Both the position numbers and the translations under genes were made by a program. Below are positions 7,594 to 15,864 of a stretch of DNA of 64,000 bases, piece after piece. Below the pieces are notes generated by a model that had not been told where the DNA came from, made no database searches, and saw nothing but the letters and a program-made list of their open reading frames with translations. Within the stretch, counting starts at the first letter, position 1, and the number at the start of each line of letters is the position of its first letter. The DNA is from Thermoanaerobacter ethanolicus JW 200 (lineage in GTDB: Bacteria > Bacillota > Thermoanaerobacteria > Thermoanaerobacterales > Thermoanaerobacteraceae): the NCBI RefSeq assembly GCF_003722315.1, contig NZ_CP033580.1, forward strand, positions 1 through 64,000. Reading direction: 5' to 3'.

Positions 7594-9099
7594 ATGGTTG
7601 ACACAGAGTTAAGAGCTGCTGCATACGCAAGATACTCTAGCGATAATCAGCGAGAAGAGAGCATTGAGGCCCAATTAAGAGCCATAAAAGAGTACTGCGA
7701 AAAGAATAATATACAGCTTGTAAAGATATATACTGATGAAGCGAAAAGTGCTACAACCGATGACAGACCAGCATTTCTGCAGATGATAAAGGACAGCTCA
7801 TTGGGTCTTTTTAATGCCGTTATTGTTCATAAATTGGACAGGTTCGCTCGCAACAGATATGACAGCGCCTTTTACAGAAGACAGTTGAAAAAGAATGGTG
7901 TAAAATTAATATCGGTATTAGAACAGCTTGACGATAGTCCTGAGTCTATAATTCTTGAGTCGGTACTTGAAGGGATGGCTGAGTACTACTCCAAAAACCT
8001 CGCAAGGGAGGTTATGAAAGGATTGAAAGAAAATGCTTTTCAGGCCAAATTTAATGGAGGTATACCACCTTTGGGATATGATATTGTGGATGGAAAATAT
8101 GTGATAAACGAAAAAGAAGCTGAAGCAGTGAGACTGATTTTTGAGTTATATGCACATGGGTATGGATATAGGCAGATAATTGATGAATTAAACTTAAGAG
8201 GTTACAGAACTAAGAAGGGGAATCCGTTCAGCAAAAACAGCATTCATGAAATTTTAAAAAATGAAAAATATACAGGTAAATATATATTCAACAAAGGCAC
8301 AAAGAAAAATCATAGAATAGTAAAAGAAGACGTAATCGTTATAGAGAATGCTATACCTGCAATCATTGATGAAGACTTATTTAAAAAAGTGCAGGAGAAA
8401 ATGGAAGAAAGAAAAGTAACAAGAGGGGCTAATTCTGCAAAAAGGGTTTATCTTTTGTCAGGTCTTGTTTACTGCGGAATATGCGGTTCTAAAATGGTAG
8501 GGTGTTTAAGCAGAGGAAAATATGTAACTTATAGATGCAGCAGAAAGGACAGAACAAAGCAGTGCACAAATAGAGATATAAATAAAGAAAAAGTAGAAGC
8601 TTTTGTCATAGATGAGCTGAACAAGAGAGTGCTTGACCCAAAAGTAGCGCCGGTATTGGCTAGACTTTTAAACGAGGAGAATCAGAAGCTAAATAAAGAG
8701 AGAGCAGAAGAAATTACTTTTTTAAAAAAGCGCTACAAGGAGGTTGAAGAGCAGATGAAAAACATAGTAGAAGCTATTGCTCAGGGGATGTTCCAGCCAA
8801 TAATGAAAGAAAAAATGAACGAATTAGAAGCAATGAGAAATGAGCTTGCTTACAGAATTAAAGAGCTGGAAAATAAAAAAGAGACAGACTTTATTACACC
8901 AGAAATGATTTTGAAAATCTTTGAAAAAGATAGGGAAATAATTAATTCATCGAAGGACCCTCATGAAATTAAAGAAGTGCTTAAAAACTACATAAAAAAA
9001 ATAATCGTCACCCCAGATGAAATAAAGTGTGAATTTTACTTCTGGATAGGTGACGATTTCCGTTCTTTGCTGGTAGCGGCGAATCGCTCTCAACTTTGA
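7594..9099 (+). CDS. int: Large serine recombinase (integrase), form with attP-encoded C-terminus
   Basis: The 501-residue protein contains a resolvase N-terminal catalytic domain (AAYARYSSDNQ; catalytic Ser about 15; LDRFARNRYD), a recombinase domain (GGIPPLGYDI onward, about 150-270), a zinc ribbon (YCGICGSKM ... YRCSRKD ... QCTN, about 295-335), a long coiled coil and a C-terminal tail. GAGGAGGG precedes ATG 7594. The earlier TTG at 7576 overlaps that site and is unlikely. The gene runs through the attachment site, so its last four residues (NRSQL region) come from the other end of the element. The copy at 60330 ends differently. Confidence 0.95.
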   Translation: MVDTELRAAAYARYSSDNQREESIEAQLRAIKEYCEKNNIQLVKIYTDEAKSATTDDRPAFLQMIKDSSLGLFNAVIVHKLDRFARNRYDSAFYRRQLKKNGVKLISVLEQLDDSPESIILESVLEGMAEYYSKNLAREVMKGLKENAFQAKFNGGIPPLGYDIVDGKYVINEKEAEAVRLIFELYAHGYGYRQIIDELNLRGYRTKKGNPFSKNSIHEILKNEKYTGKYIFNKGTKKNHRIVKEDVIVIENAIPAIIDEDLFKKVQEKMEERKVTRGANSAKRVYLLSGLVYCGICGSKMVGCLSRGKYVTYRCSRKDRTKQCTNRDINKEKVEAFVIDELNKRVLDPKVAPVLARLLNEENQKLNKERAEEITFLKKRYKEVEEQMKNIVEAIAQGMFQPIMKEKMNELEAMRNELAYRIKELENKKETDFITPEMILKIFEKDREIINSSKDPHEIKEVLKNYIKKIIVTPDEIKCEFYFWIGDDFRSLLVAANRSQL

Positions 9100-9104
9100 A
9101 CGGA
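9059..9104. other. attP of the serine integrase
   Basis: The site is an imperfect dyad: TCCGTTC at 9059-9065 mirrors GAACGGA at 9098-9104, and AGCG at 9075-9078 mirrors CGCT at 9085-9088. The axis lies between 9081 and 9082. Identity with the attR sequence ends exactly at 9082, so the exchange dinucleotide is probably GA at 9081-9082. The left arm carries the last bases of tRNA-Met including the CCA end. The layout (two half-sites around a 2-bp core) is as known for serine integrases. Confidence 0.8.
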
Positions 9105-9106
9105 TT

Positions 9107-9493
9107 TTAAATTATGTTTTTACAATAAGAAAAAATTTCTTTAGCATACATTATTGCCTTTTCAGCTGTTTTAATATCTGGCATCCCTAAAGCTGTTGTG
9201 CCTGGCATGGCAGTAGGATATCTCGTTGGAATATAAAATTGGTTTAATACTTGGGCTTTAGATAGGAAGTTTTCAAAAGATTTATCATGTTGTGTACAAA
9301 GATTTACAAGATCTATTAAATTATGAATTCGAGGAGGATTATGTTTTTGACTTACTAAAAATGCTTTTAAAGCTTTTTCTACAGCCTGATGGGAAAAGAA
9401 ACAAACCATATTGTATTTACCTGCTTTAAACATGATTTCTGCTGAGTCAAGGTCATCCATAGCAAAATCAAGCCATTGTTTTGCTTCTTTCAT
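9107..9493 (-). CDS. HEPN-domain protein of a HEPN-MNT pair
   Basis: The protein (128 residues) has the pattern of this HEPN family: AKQWLDFAMDDLDSAEIMF, FFSHQAVEKALKAFL, RIHNLIDLV, and the conserved YIPTRYP. HEPN-MNT pairs act as toxin-antitoxin or abortive-infection modules; in studied cases HEPN is an RNase and MNT modifies it. Its ATG lies 26 bases inside the end of the MNT gene, so translation is coupled. The gene ends within a few bases of attP, making this the first cargo gene of the element. Confidence 0.85.
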   Translation of the reverse strand: MKEAKQWLDFAMDDLDSAEIMFKAGKYNMVCFFSHQAVEKALKAFLVSQKHNPPRIHNLIDLVNLCTQHDKSFENFLSKAQVLNQFYIPTRYPTAMPGTTALGMPDIKTAEKAIMYAKEIFSYCKNII

Positions 9494-9803
9494 AAATAAC
9501 CTTTCCTTTCTTTAATATTTCTTCAACGTAAAACATACTTTCTTTCATTTCTTCTATTTCTTTTGGGGTATACACTATAATATCCGTGCCAATAGTAGGC
9601 TTAGCAACTTTAACAACTTCCTCTAATCTTTCGTAAAAAGACTTGTCAGTATCCTTTATAACTATTAAATCAATATCGCTCCATTCATTTATTTGATTTG
9701 TCGCTAATGAACCAAATAATATTATTTTTTCAGGTTGATACTCTTTTATCAGCACTTCTACAATTCTTGTAAGTTCTCGATTTAATTGTTCTATTCTGCT
9801 CAT
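9468..9803 (-). CDS. MNT-type nucleotidyltransferase (antitoxin of HEPN)
   Basis: The 111-residue protein carries the minimal nucleotidyltransferase motif GSLATNQINEWSDIDLIVI (GS-x10-DxD), with a third acid in TIGTDIIVY. It probably adds nucleotides to the HEPN partner (as known for MntA/HepT). GAGGTG precedes ATG 9803. Confidence 0.85.
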   Translation of the reverse strand: MSRIEQLNRELTRIVEVLIKEYQPEKIILFGSLATNQINEWSDIDLIVIKDTDKSFYERLEEVVKVAKPTIGTDIIVYTPKEIEEMKESMFYVEEILKKGKVIYERSKTMA

Positions 9804-9944
9804 AGAAAACACCTCAATTTGAAGGTTTTACCTTTAATCCGTTATATCAAATTGCAATTATTCTATAAGAGTTTATTTCCGTCTTTTTAATTTTTTATTT
9901 CCTCGCTTTAATTTCTGTAAGATGTGATATAATTATAATTATAG

Positions 9945-10019
9945 ACAGAAAAACACTTCGAGTGTTATGAATATGTGGAATGTGGGAATAGGTAGATGTG
10001 AGCTACCTATTCTTTTTTT
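9945..10019 (+). ncRNA. Candidate small RNA with intrinsic terminator
   Basis: In the 370-bp gap between the MNT gene and the next ORF, two overlapping TATAAT boxes lie at 9928-9939. Behind them are a small hairpin (AACACT-tcg-AGTGTT, 9952-9966) and a strong terminator (GAATAGGTAG/CTACCTATTC with seven T, 9986-10019). A promoter and terminator about 75 bases apart with no ORF suggest a small RNA. The rest of the gap (10020-10150) shows nothing I recognise. Confidence 0.45.
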
Positions 10020-10152
10020 ATGTTTATTTCTATTCTAAGAGTTTTAAATTTCTATTTTAATTGTTTATAGATCTCAAAAATTCTTCTTCACAATTAATTA
10101 TAGCATGCATATTATAACATTTCTATGCAAAATTTCTTAAAGTTTTCTCTTG

Positions 10153-10180
10153 AATGCAGTGGCAAAACTGCCACTGCATT
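10153..10180 (-). terminator. Hairpin downstream of the gene at 10185
   Basis: AATGCAGTGGC pairs perfectly with GCCACTGCATT across six bases. It sits just beyond the stop codon of the leftward gene, so it probably ends that transcript, although the T-run is weak. Confidence 0.6.
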
Positions 10181-10184
10181 GTTA

Positions 10185-10736
10185 TTATACTTTTACTTTA
10201 GTAAAATCGAGACCATACTGATACGACAAAATTGCTAAAGCTTCACTCAATCCATACTCATCAACAGCGTAATAGCTTTCAAGGTTGTCTAAAATACAAC
10301 TCTGTTTGTTTCTTCTACACAACTTAACATGAGGGTAAGTACCATTGTGATGAGGCTGATATAATACCACCAAATCTCCTTTTTCTGCCAATCTCATCAG
10401 CTCATCTTTTTCATATTTGCCTTTCTTTTCTAGTATTTTTCTGGCTGTTTCTTTGAATTCTTCAGCTTTTTCTCTTAAAACTTTATAATCAAAATCAACA
10501 GTAATGTAAGTATTACCTCCAGCAAGTATATCGTTTGTGTAATCATCCCATCTTACATATTCATACTTCTTAACAACAGCTTCTACAAGCTTTTTAGAGA
10601 CCTTCAAGTCTTTAATTCTAACTTCAATTGACTTATCTAAAAGGTATGTTTTAGCTCTGACGCTTACCTGTTTCGATGTTATGCCGTGCTTCCTTAAATT
10701 TTTTCTTATTTCTTCAGCAATTTCTCTAGCAGTCAT
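10185..10736 (-). CDS. Hypothetical protein, LPD29-like
   Basis: The protein (183 residues) starts MTAREIAEEIRKNLRKHGI and continues with SVRAKTYLLDKSIEVRIKDL, a pattern resembling the 'large polyvalent protein associated' domain LPD29 of mobile elements. The second half is basic and ends with a small mixed domain. GGGAGGG precedes the ATG. It is a single-gene unit: repeat copy A lies directly upstream and a hairpin directly downstream. Function unknown. Confidence 0.5.
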   Translation of the reverse strand: MTAREIAEEIRKNLRKHGITSKQVSVRAKTYLLDKSIEVRIKDLKVSKKLVEAVVKKYEYVRWDDYTNDILAGGNTYITVDFDYKVLREKAEEFKETARKILEKKGKYEKDELMRLAEKGDLVVLYQPHHNGTYPHVKLCRRNKQSCILDNLESYYAVDEYGLSEALAILSYQYGLDFTKVKV

Positions 10737-10795
10737 TTTGCATTCCCTCCCCTAAAATTTCTTACTTGCTCGGATTTGATAGTCTACCGCTAGAA

Positions 10796-11016
10796 CTTAC
10801 TCTCTTACGCCATGTGCTTACACCTCCTCATTTTTTGTTTGCTTCTTGTTTGCCCCCGGCAGTTAAAACAAAACAGCCTGCGAGCCGAAGGTCAAGGGGT
10901 CGGGGAGGGATACCGGACCGAGCGTAAACGAGGGAGGATATGCTCACCGACCCGAAGGGCTTGCCCCTTGACCGAAAGGCGAGCAGGCGTATAATTTTTT
11001 GTGCGGGGGCAAACAA
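10796..11016. repeat. Structured repeat, copy A (core 10846-11016)
   Basis: The 171-bp GC-rich core is bounded by TTGTTTGCCCCCG and its exact inverse. Inside are nested pairs: GCCTGC with GCAGGC, GGTCAAGGGG with CCCCTTGACC, GGGTCGG with CCGACCC, GAGCGTA with TATGCTC. A further 50 bp on the left are shared with copy C. Copies C and D are full length and B is partial. It separates the HerA operon from the gene at 10185. The fold could be an RNA, a MITE or a recombination site. Confidence 0.85.
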
Positions 11017-11044
11017 AAAAAACACGTCTGCAAAAGCAGAGGTG
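11012..11044 (-). terminator. Terminator of the HerA operon
   Basis: Read on the minus strand, CACCTCTGC pairs with GCAGACGTG (one mismatch) across a four-T loop and is followed by a run of eight T. The T-run is the outer edge of repeat copy A. Confidence 0.7.
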
Positions 11045-11119
11045 CTTAATTACAACATAGATGAAGTTTACAAAAAACTTTATTTGTGGCTACTAGAAAA
11101 GCTTTATTAACAACATTTA

Positions 11120-12901
11120 TTATATAAAGTGGTTTTCTCGTAAAAAATCTTTTGGAGTATTAAAAGCTGTAAAGAAAAGCGGTGACCCAGCAAAGGATAG
11201 AGGAGATACAGGACCTACTGTCATAAATGCATATTGGCGCGAAAAAACATCAAAAGAACTATGAGGATCGCGGAATGATTGATATAATTTCAATGCATTA
11301 GTATCTCCTCCCACAATTTCTCTCAAAGCCTGAAATTCGGTTCCCAAGGCTAAGCCGAATCCAAAGAAGAAAATTCTAAGTTGTCCTATTATTTCCTTAT
11401 GGAGACTCGACAATGTTTGACTTATAAACATCCATCCAAGACCATATTTTCTTGTAGTTCTTGCGGCATCAATTAATCTATTTTTTATTCTCTCCATTCT
11501 TTCATCTGTCTGTTTTTCTTTTGGTGCTAATCTATGGGCTTCATCTATTAACACTAAGGTATTAAGATTTGTTTTACTATATTTTTTTTCTTGTATTTGC
11601 TCTTTTTCTTTTTTATGATATACCGATTCTGCCATCTCAGTAATAGCTTCTAGAAACCTGTCAATTAACAAAGGTTTTATTTTCCTATCCCACACATCTT
11701 GCTCTACGTCTTCAGGCTTTTGAGATAAATCAATTATAATTAAAGGCCTTTTTTCAGGATAAAGAGATTCATTTACTATCTGCCCAGGACTTTTCCTACC
11801 ATTACCTTGGAAAAATAGAGATACCTTTCGCCATTTTTCAAAAATACTTGTTTCTAAGTTATTTTCAATGTCACTTAAAGTTTTTACTATAGTATTCCTA
11901 ACTCTTTCAACTCCACTTTTATCTGCATAAATTTTTTCAATAATTTGATGAATGTATTGCAATGTTTTCACAAATGTATTTTTATCTAAATTTTCAAGCT
12001 TGATATTTTTATCTTTTCGTAAAAATTCCAAAACATCTTCTGCTACTATTTCTTGATATTCTGAACTTTTTATTCCGAGTTCAAAGAAGAACTTATATTC
12101 TCGAAGTAATTCTACAAAGAGCTCCCATCTATCAAGTTTTAACGTAGAAAGGTCATATATAAACCATTCTTTATTTAACTTTTCTAAAATTGTGTGATTT
12201 AAAATATAAGACATATTATCGCCTTGTTTATTTCTTAAACTGAGAGCAAATTCTCCTTGAGGGTCCAAAACAAATATTCCCATATCTTCATACCTTGCAT
12301 AAGCGAGTAATATCATTTTTGCTAAAACAGATTTTCCCGAACCTGTTTTCCCAAAAATGCCTATATGATAAGCTTCTCCAGCACCACAGGGACCAGAAGA
12401 AAAATCTTTAAACCACAAGGGTAATTTGGGGGTAGAACCATAAACATGACCAAGATAGAAAATTTCTTCTTTATACCTTTCTAAAAGTTTATTTAATATA
12501 TCGTCAGTAACTAATTTAACAAATGTCCCAGTAGGCGGTACTGTTCCCAAGATGCTTGGTACGAATTTATCTCCTTCATCACTAAACACAGCACTTACTG
12601 TCATCTGCCCTAAATGAGTATCCTGTCTACCGCTTATTTGACTGATTTTCCCTTTTTGTCTTGCTAAAGATCTCATAGTAGGATCTTCAAGCCATGCATT
12701 TCTTAATTGAATTTCTGTTATTTGTCCTAAAGCATAATGTCTTTTTCCGTCTTGATTAAAATCAAAAAAAGCTAATTCTCCCACTAGTTTTTTATCCACT
12801 GCAGTTCCTAGAATATCTAAAGCAAGTCCACTAGTTGAAGAAGGCGAACCAATAGTAGCTATGCGTTCAGCATTATCCAATAGTTTTTCAAAATCCCCCA
12901 C
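11120..12901 (-). CDS. herA: HerA-like ATPase/translocase (DUF87) of a DruA-NurA-HerA operon
   Basis: The 593-residue protein has an N-terminal HAS-barrel-type region (about 1-150), then Walker A GIFGKTGSGKSVLAKM near residue 185, FVLDPQGEFALS, and Walker B LNTLVLIDEAHRLAP near residue 445, followed by the HerA arginine and sensor segment (RKYGLGWMFISQ). HerA forms hexamers that pump DNA and pair with the nuclease NurA, whose gene is directly upstream with a two-base gap. It starts at GTG after AAGGAGG. In bacteria, HerA with a nuclease is often a defence system. It is the last gene of the three-gene operon. Confidence 0.9.
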   Translation of the reverse strand: MGDFEKLLDNAERIATIGSPSSTSGLALDILGTAVDKKLVGELAFFDFNQDGKRHYALGQITEIQLRNAWLEDPTMRSLARQKGKISQISGRQDTHLGQMTVSAVFSDEGDKFVPSILGTVPPTGTFVKLVTDDILNKLLERYKEEIFYLGHVYGSTPKLPLWFKDFSSGPCGAGEAYHIGIFGKTGSGKSVLAKMILLAYARYEDMGIFVLDPQGEFALSLRNKQGDNMSYILNHTILEKLNKEWFIYDLSTLKLDRWELFVELLREYKFFFELGIKSSEYQEIVAEDVLEFLRKDKNIKLENLDKNTFVKTLQYIHQIIEKIYADKSGVERVRNTIVKTLSDIENNLETSIFEKWRKVSLFFQGNGRKSPGQIVNESLYPEKRPLIIIDLSQKPEDVEQDVWDRKIKPLLIDRFLEAITEMAESVYHKKEKEQIQEKKYSKTNLNTLVLIDEAHRLAPKEKQTDERMERIKNRLIDAARTTRKYGLGWMFISQTLSSLHKEIIGQLRIFFFGFGLALGTEFQALREIVGGDTNALKLYQSFRDPHSSFDVFSRQYAFMTVGPVSPLSFAGSPLFFTAFNTPKDFLRENHFI

Positions 12902-12903
12902 TT

Positions 12904-14037
12904 TTACTTACCTCCTTCAGTTCTATATCCATGCATAGTAAAAAATATTTCAGAAAAATCTTCGTCCTCGTACAATTCTATTATTTGCCGGGTTGAAGAC
13001 TGCCTAAATGCAGGCATCGCACTTCCTAAATGTTTTACCATCCTATCAGCCATAAACAATGGATAAGGTTCCATAATACCTGCTGTACCACACTGATAAC
13101 GTAATCCTTGAAATAATATAGATAATCGACTTTTATTGGTTGCAACAGAAGAAGGTATTTCTAATCTTAAAGCTGGCATCCATGAATGCGGTTTATAATA
13201 CACAACATGAATTTTTTCAAGAAGTGAAGTTATTTCATCTATAACTCTATCTAATTTCTGGTCATCCTTTGACGAAGCTAAATGCCATTTTCCTATTGGT
13301 TTTTCCAAAGGAATTGGAGTAGTATATTCTCCAGCAGACAAAATAAAAGTCATTAGTGCCCTATCATCATAATGAGAAGCCCATCCTAAGCTTTTTCCAA
13401 GTTCTTGCCTTGTTGTATATTTTGGTAAACTAACCCATATTTTGTCACTCTTTGAAGCCTCAAGGACAGTTCTGTAAGCCATTAGAAACGATTCAAACCT
13501 TTTAATTAATTCTTCAATTATATCTGTATTTTTTTCTTTTGCTTTGGTCACTGCTTGATTCATATAAATTATAGGAGTAGTAAAAGAACCGTCCAACATT
13601 ACAATATCATGAGGAGCATTTACAGCAAGTTCTAATTCCATTTGTATCATAATTCCTCTTACTATAGATGGTGTATCATCATCTCTTTTTTCATGAGCCA
13701 TAAAAGTTAAATGTTTAGGTGCTTCCCAATGCCTTGTCTCAAAAGGAGGAGTTAAACCTTCTACCGCAACCGCAGCACATCCAACAAGGTCCATTGCCAT
13801 AAGTTTTTCAATAGCATAAGATCCATCTACTCCACAAGTAGTAGGAGGTTGAGGAAATTCAAGTTCTCTATCATTCTTTAACATTCCACTTTTCTGAAGC
13901 TGCTCTCGAATTTCTTTTTTCTTCTTTTTAAGTTCTTTAAACATTAAAAGAATTTCTTCTCCTATTTGATTACTTTTTTCTAACATTTCCTCCACAAGAG
14001 CTTCTGGAAGTTCAGAAAAAACGCTTTGTTCTTCCAT
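12904..14037 (-). CDS. nurA: NurA-domain nuclease
   Basis: The 377-residue protein carries TTCGVDGSYAIEKLMAMDLV near residue 70, the NurA motif whose aspartate binds the metal, and later acidic motifs (VMLDGSFTTPI near residue 160). A coiled-coil region precedes the nuclease core. NurA is a 5'-3' nuclease that works on HerA. It sits between the DruA-like gene and herA with small gaps, so the three are one operon. Confidence 0.88.
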   Translation of the reverse strand: MEEQSVFSELPEALVEEMLEKSNQIGEEILLMFKELKKKKKEIREQLQKSGMLKNDRELEFPQPPTTCGVDGSYAIEKLMAMDLVGCAAVAVEGLTPPFETRHWEAPKHLTFMAHEKRDDDTPSIVRGIMIQMELELAVNAPHDIVMLDGSFTTPIIYMNQAVTKAKEKNTDIIEELIKRFESFLMAYRTVLEASKSDKIWVSLPKYTTRQELGKSLGWASHYDDRALMTFILSAGEYTTPIPLEKPIGKWHLASSKDDQKLDRVIDEITSLLEKIHVVYYKPHSWMPALRLEIPSSVATNKSRLSILFQGLRYQCGTAGIMEPYPLFMADRMVKHLGSAMPAFRQSSTRQIIELYEDEDFSEIFFTMHGYRTEGGK

Positions 14038-14070
14038 TTTACTGGATCCTCCACAATTATTTTAATTAAA

Positions 14071-15312
14071 TCATTTAATTAAAAGATACTTTTTTAAATT
14101 ATCCTTATTCCAATATCTCCATTCATCATTAGTTTTTACTCTTCGCTTTAGATATCGTTCCTTCCAATATTCAGCTAATTCTTCAAATTTGTAATCATAA
14201 TATTTAACCTCTTTATCAATACCATTGATATATTCAACTACATTTGAAGCTAGCGGAAAAACAAAAACTTCTCTTTTTACTTCATGCTTTAAAAGCTGTT
14301 TTATGCTTTTTATATTTAAAACTTCTTTCAAATCTATTTCCTTATTTATTTCCTTAATAGCTGTATTAATTAGTCTAAATTTATAGTTAGGACCATTACC
14401 ATATCCACCTTTAACTTCGATTCCTTTTAATAACAAATACTCTTTCATTAACCTTGAAATTTCGTCAGTATACTTAAAAGCCCCAAAACCTTTTGTATAA
14501 CCAAGTGAAAAACATAATAGCTTGTCCTTATATTTGACCCTGTTATATATAGAACTGCGCCCATAAGCTGAAGTTGTTGTGAAAAGTACTAAATGAGGAG
14601 ATATAATATTTTGTTCCATTTCAGTTTTTTTGTTGCTATACTTTTCTCTATAGAAATCTCTAACCTCATTAGCTACGGCGCTCATTGCTACTAATTTGCC
14701 ACCCAGCAACATATTGTAAGGTGGTACTGCACCTAATGTAAAAATATCCATCGTCTCATTAAGTTTATAAACTTTATCTTTCCCTTTTAAGTTGAGCCAC
14801 TCATTCCTTAATTTTATTCCTAGAGCTGGAGAATGGGCTCCCAATATTCCTATAAGTTTCCCATTGTATTCGTCCATTATAAGAAAACACAATCTACGCC
14901 CATAACCATTTGAAAATGGCAAACTCCATGTAAATCTCGCTGTTTTAAAAATATCCCATTCTTCCTTTGTTCTAACAGGAATTAACCTAGGAGATATTTT
15001 TTCTGGTACGATATCATCTCCCTCTGCAAAATATTCATCAATAATCTTTTCGCCCTTTTCAATCAAAAATTTTCTGTGTTTAAGCAAAAGCTCAATTCGA
15101 GCTCTCTCATGCATTTTTCTCAATAGGTCCTTATTTTGTGTGTCTGGAGTGTTTAAAACGTAAGCCTTTATTTGTTCTATGATTTTGTCTCTTAGCATTT
15201 CTCTTTTTTTCTCGAGGCCTACACAATTATTTATTTCATCATCTATTTCCGAATTTATTTCATGCTCCAATATATAATCATTTAGTTGTTGAATCCAAAC
15301 TTTCGTTAACAA
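14071..15312 (-). CDS. DruA-like protein (DUF4338-type), first gene of the HerA-NurA operon
   Basis: The 413-residue protein has a helical N-terminal third and a core with LIGILGAHSPALGIKLRNEW, FTLGAVPPYNMLLGGKLVAM and LVLFTTTSAYGRSSIYNRVKY. This is the pattern I associate with DUF4338 and the Druantia protein DruA. DruA was defined in the Druantia anti-phage system with the helicase DruE, which is absent here; HerA and NurA follow instead. It starts at TTG seven bases after GGAGGTG. The partial repeat copy B lies upstream. Family recall is by motif only. Confidence 0.65.
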   Translation of the reverse strand: MLTKVWIQQLNDYILEHEINSEIDDEINNCVGLEKKREMLRDKIIEQIKAYVLNTPDTQNKDLLRKMHERARIELLLKHRKFLIEKGEKIIDEYFAEGDDIVPEKISPRLIPVRTKEEWDIFKTARFTWSLPFSNGYGRRLCFLIMDEYNGKLIGILGAHSPALGIKLRNEWLNLKGKDKVYKLNETMDIFTLGAVPPYNMLLGGKLVAMSAVANEVRDFYREKYSNKKTEMEQNIISPHLVLFTTTSAYGRSSIYNRVKYKDKLLCFSLGYTKGFGAFKYTDEISRLMKEYLLLKGIEVKGGYGNGPNYKFRLINTAIKEINKEIDLKEVLNIKSIKQLLKHEVKREVFVFPLASNVVEYINGIDKEVKYYDYKFEELAEYWKERYLKRRVKTNDEWRYWNKDNLKKYLLIK

Positions 15313-15369
15313 TTTAAAGCACCTCCATATATTAGTAATTATACCATAATTGTTCCAACTATAAAAACA

Positions 15370-15434
15370 TTTTAAGACAATGAAATTCCAAAAAAAGACT
15401 TCTTTCTACTTCTGCTTGGCAGTACTGGAGCAAG
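15370..15434 (-). pseudogene. Remnant of the 3' end of a CpaE-like gene
   Basis: Read on the minus strand this encodes LLAPVLPSRSRKKSFFGIS, closely matching the C-terminus of the ATPase at 27511-28602 (LLAPVLPSRKKRRTLFGVF). It is fused at base 15434 to the second half of a structured repeat. The joint lies in a GCAAG shared by the gene tail and a D-type repeat, so this is a recombination scar. Confidence 0.65.
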
Positions 15435-15516
15435 AGGATATGCTCACCGACCCGAAGGGCTTGCCCCTTGACCGAAAGGCGAGCAGGCGTATAATCTATG
15501 ACGCGGGGGCAAACAA
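15435..15516. repeat. Structured repeat, partial copy B
   Basis: It holds only the last 82 bp of the 171-bp core, from AGGATATGCTC to the CGGGGGCAAACAA arm, so most stems lack their partner. The linker before the terminal arm differs from that in copies A, C and D, while the stem sequences are the same. The rest of the 290-bp gap (15517-15603) shows a short hairpin (GTCTGC/GCAG) and nothing else. Confidence 0.8.
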
Positions 15517-15603
15517 AAAAAGCACGTCTGCTTTAAGCAGTTATAATACTAAAAAAACGGTCAATATTTTTGTTTCCCCCTTTCAATTTCTAAAAGATTC
15601 GGC

Positions 15604-15858
15604 TTAATTTAAACTGTGGTTAACTTCTTTACCATTTTTCCAAAGCTCATATTCACTCAAATCCATTTCGCTATTCCAACTTACACCATATCCTCCTGGA
15701 TCAACTTTTACCGCTTTGAAAAAAGCTTTGTTTTTCAATAGCTCAAACGGCCACTCATTAAGCTTTGGTTTCATATCGTATTCTTTCACTATTCCATTAT
15801 CAAAAGTAACAAGCAGTTTATAATCATCTGTTGCTTTCACACTGACAACTTTATACAT
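15604..15858 (-). CDS. DUF2442 protein
   Basis: The 84-residue protein has the DUF2442 pattern: a short beta-rich domain (KLLVTFDNGIVKEYDM) and the C-terminal GYGVSWNSEMDLSEYELW. It is routinely found directly after a DUF4160 gene, as here with a six-base gap, and the pair is suspected to be toxin-antitoxin-like. Biochemical function unknown. Confidence 0.85.
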   Translation of the reverse strand: MYKVVSVKATDDYKLLVTFDNGIVKEYDMKPKLNEWPFELLKNKAFFKAVKVDPGGYGVSWNSEMDLSEYELWKNGKEVNHSLN

Positions 15859-15864
15859 GTTCCA

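Larger units (their letters stand above)
1..9082. repeat. Left copy of a 9,082-bp direct repeat (right end of an upstream element copy)
   Basis: This stretch reappears at 52737-61818 with a constant offset of 52,736, and no difference was seen wherever the two were compared. Every protein in it has an identical partner. The identity stops at base 9082, inside the recombination site, and the left edge is only the window edge. I read it as the right end of another copy of the same element sitting in tandem. A misassembly of the circular form is the alternative. Confidence 0.9.

Noticed and set aside
10812-10994. 60-residue ORF repeated at 16291-16473
   Set aside because: It lies wholly within the structured repeat; the base pattern is explained by paired stems, and reverse-strand frames there are equally open.
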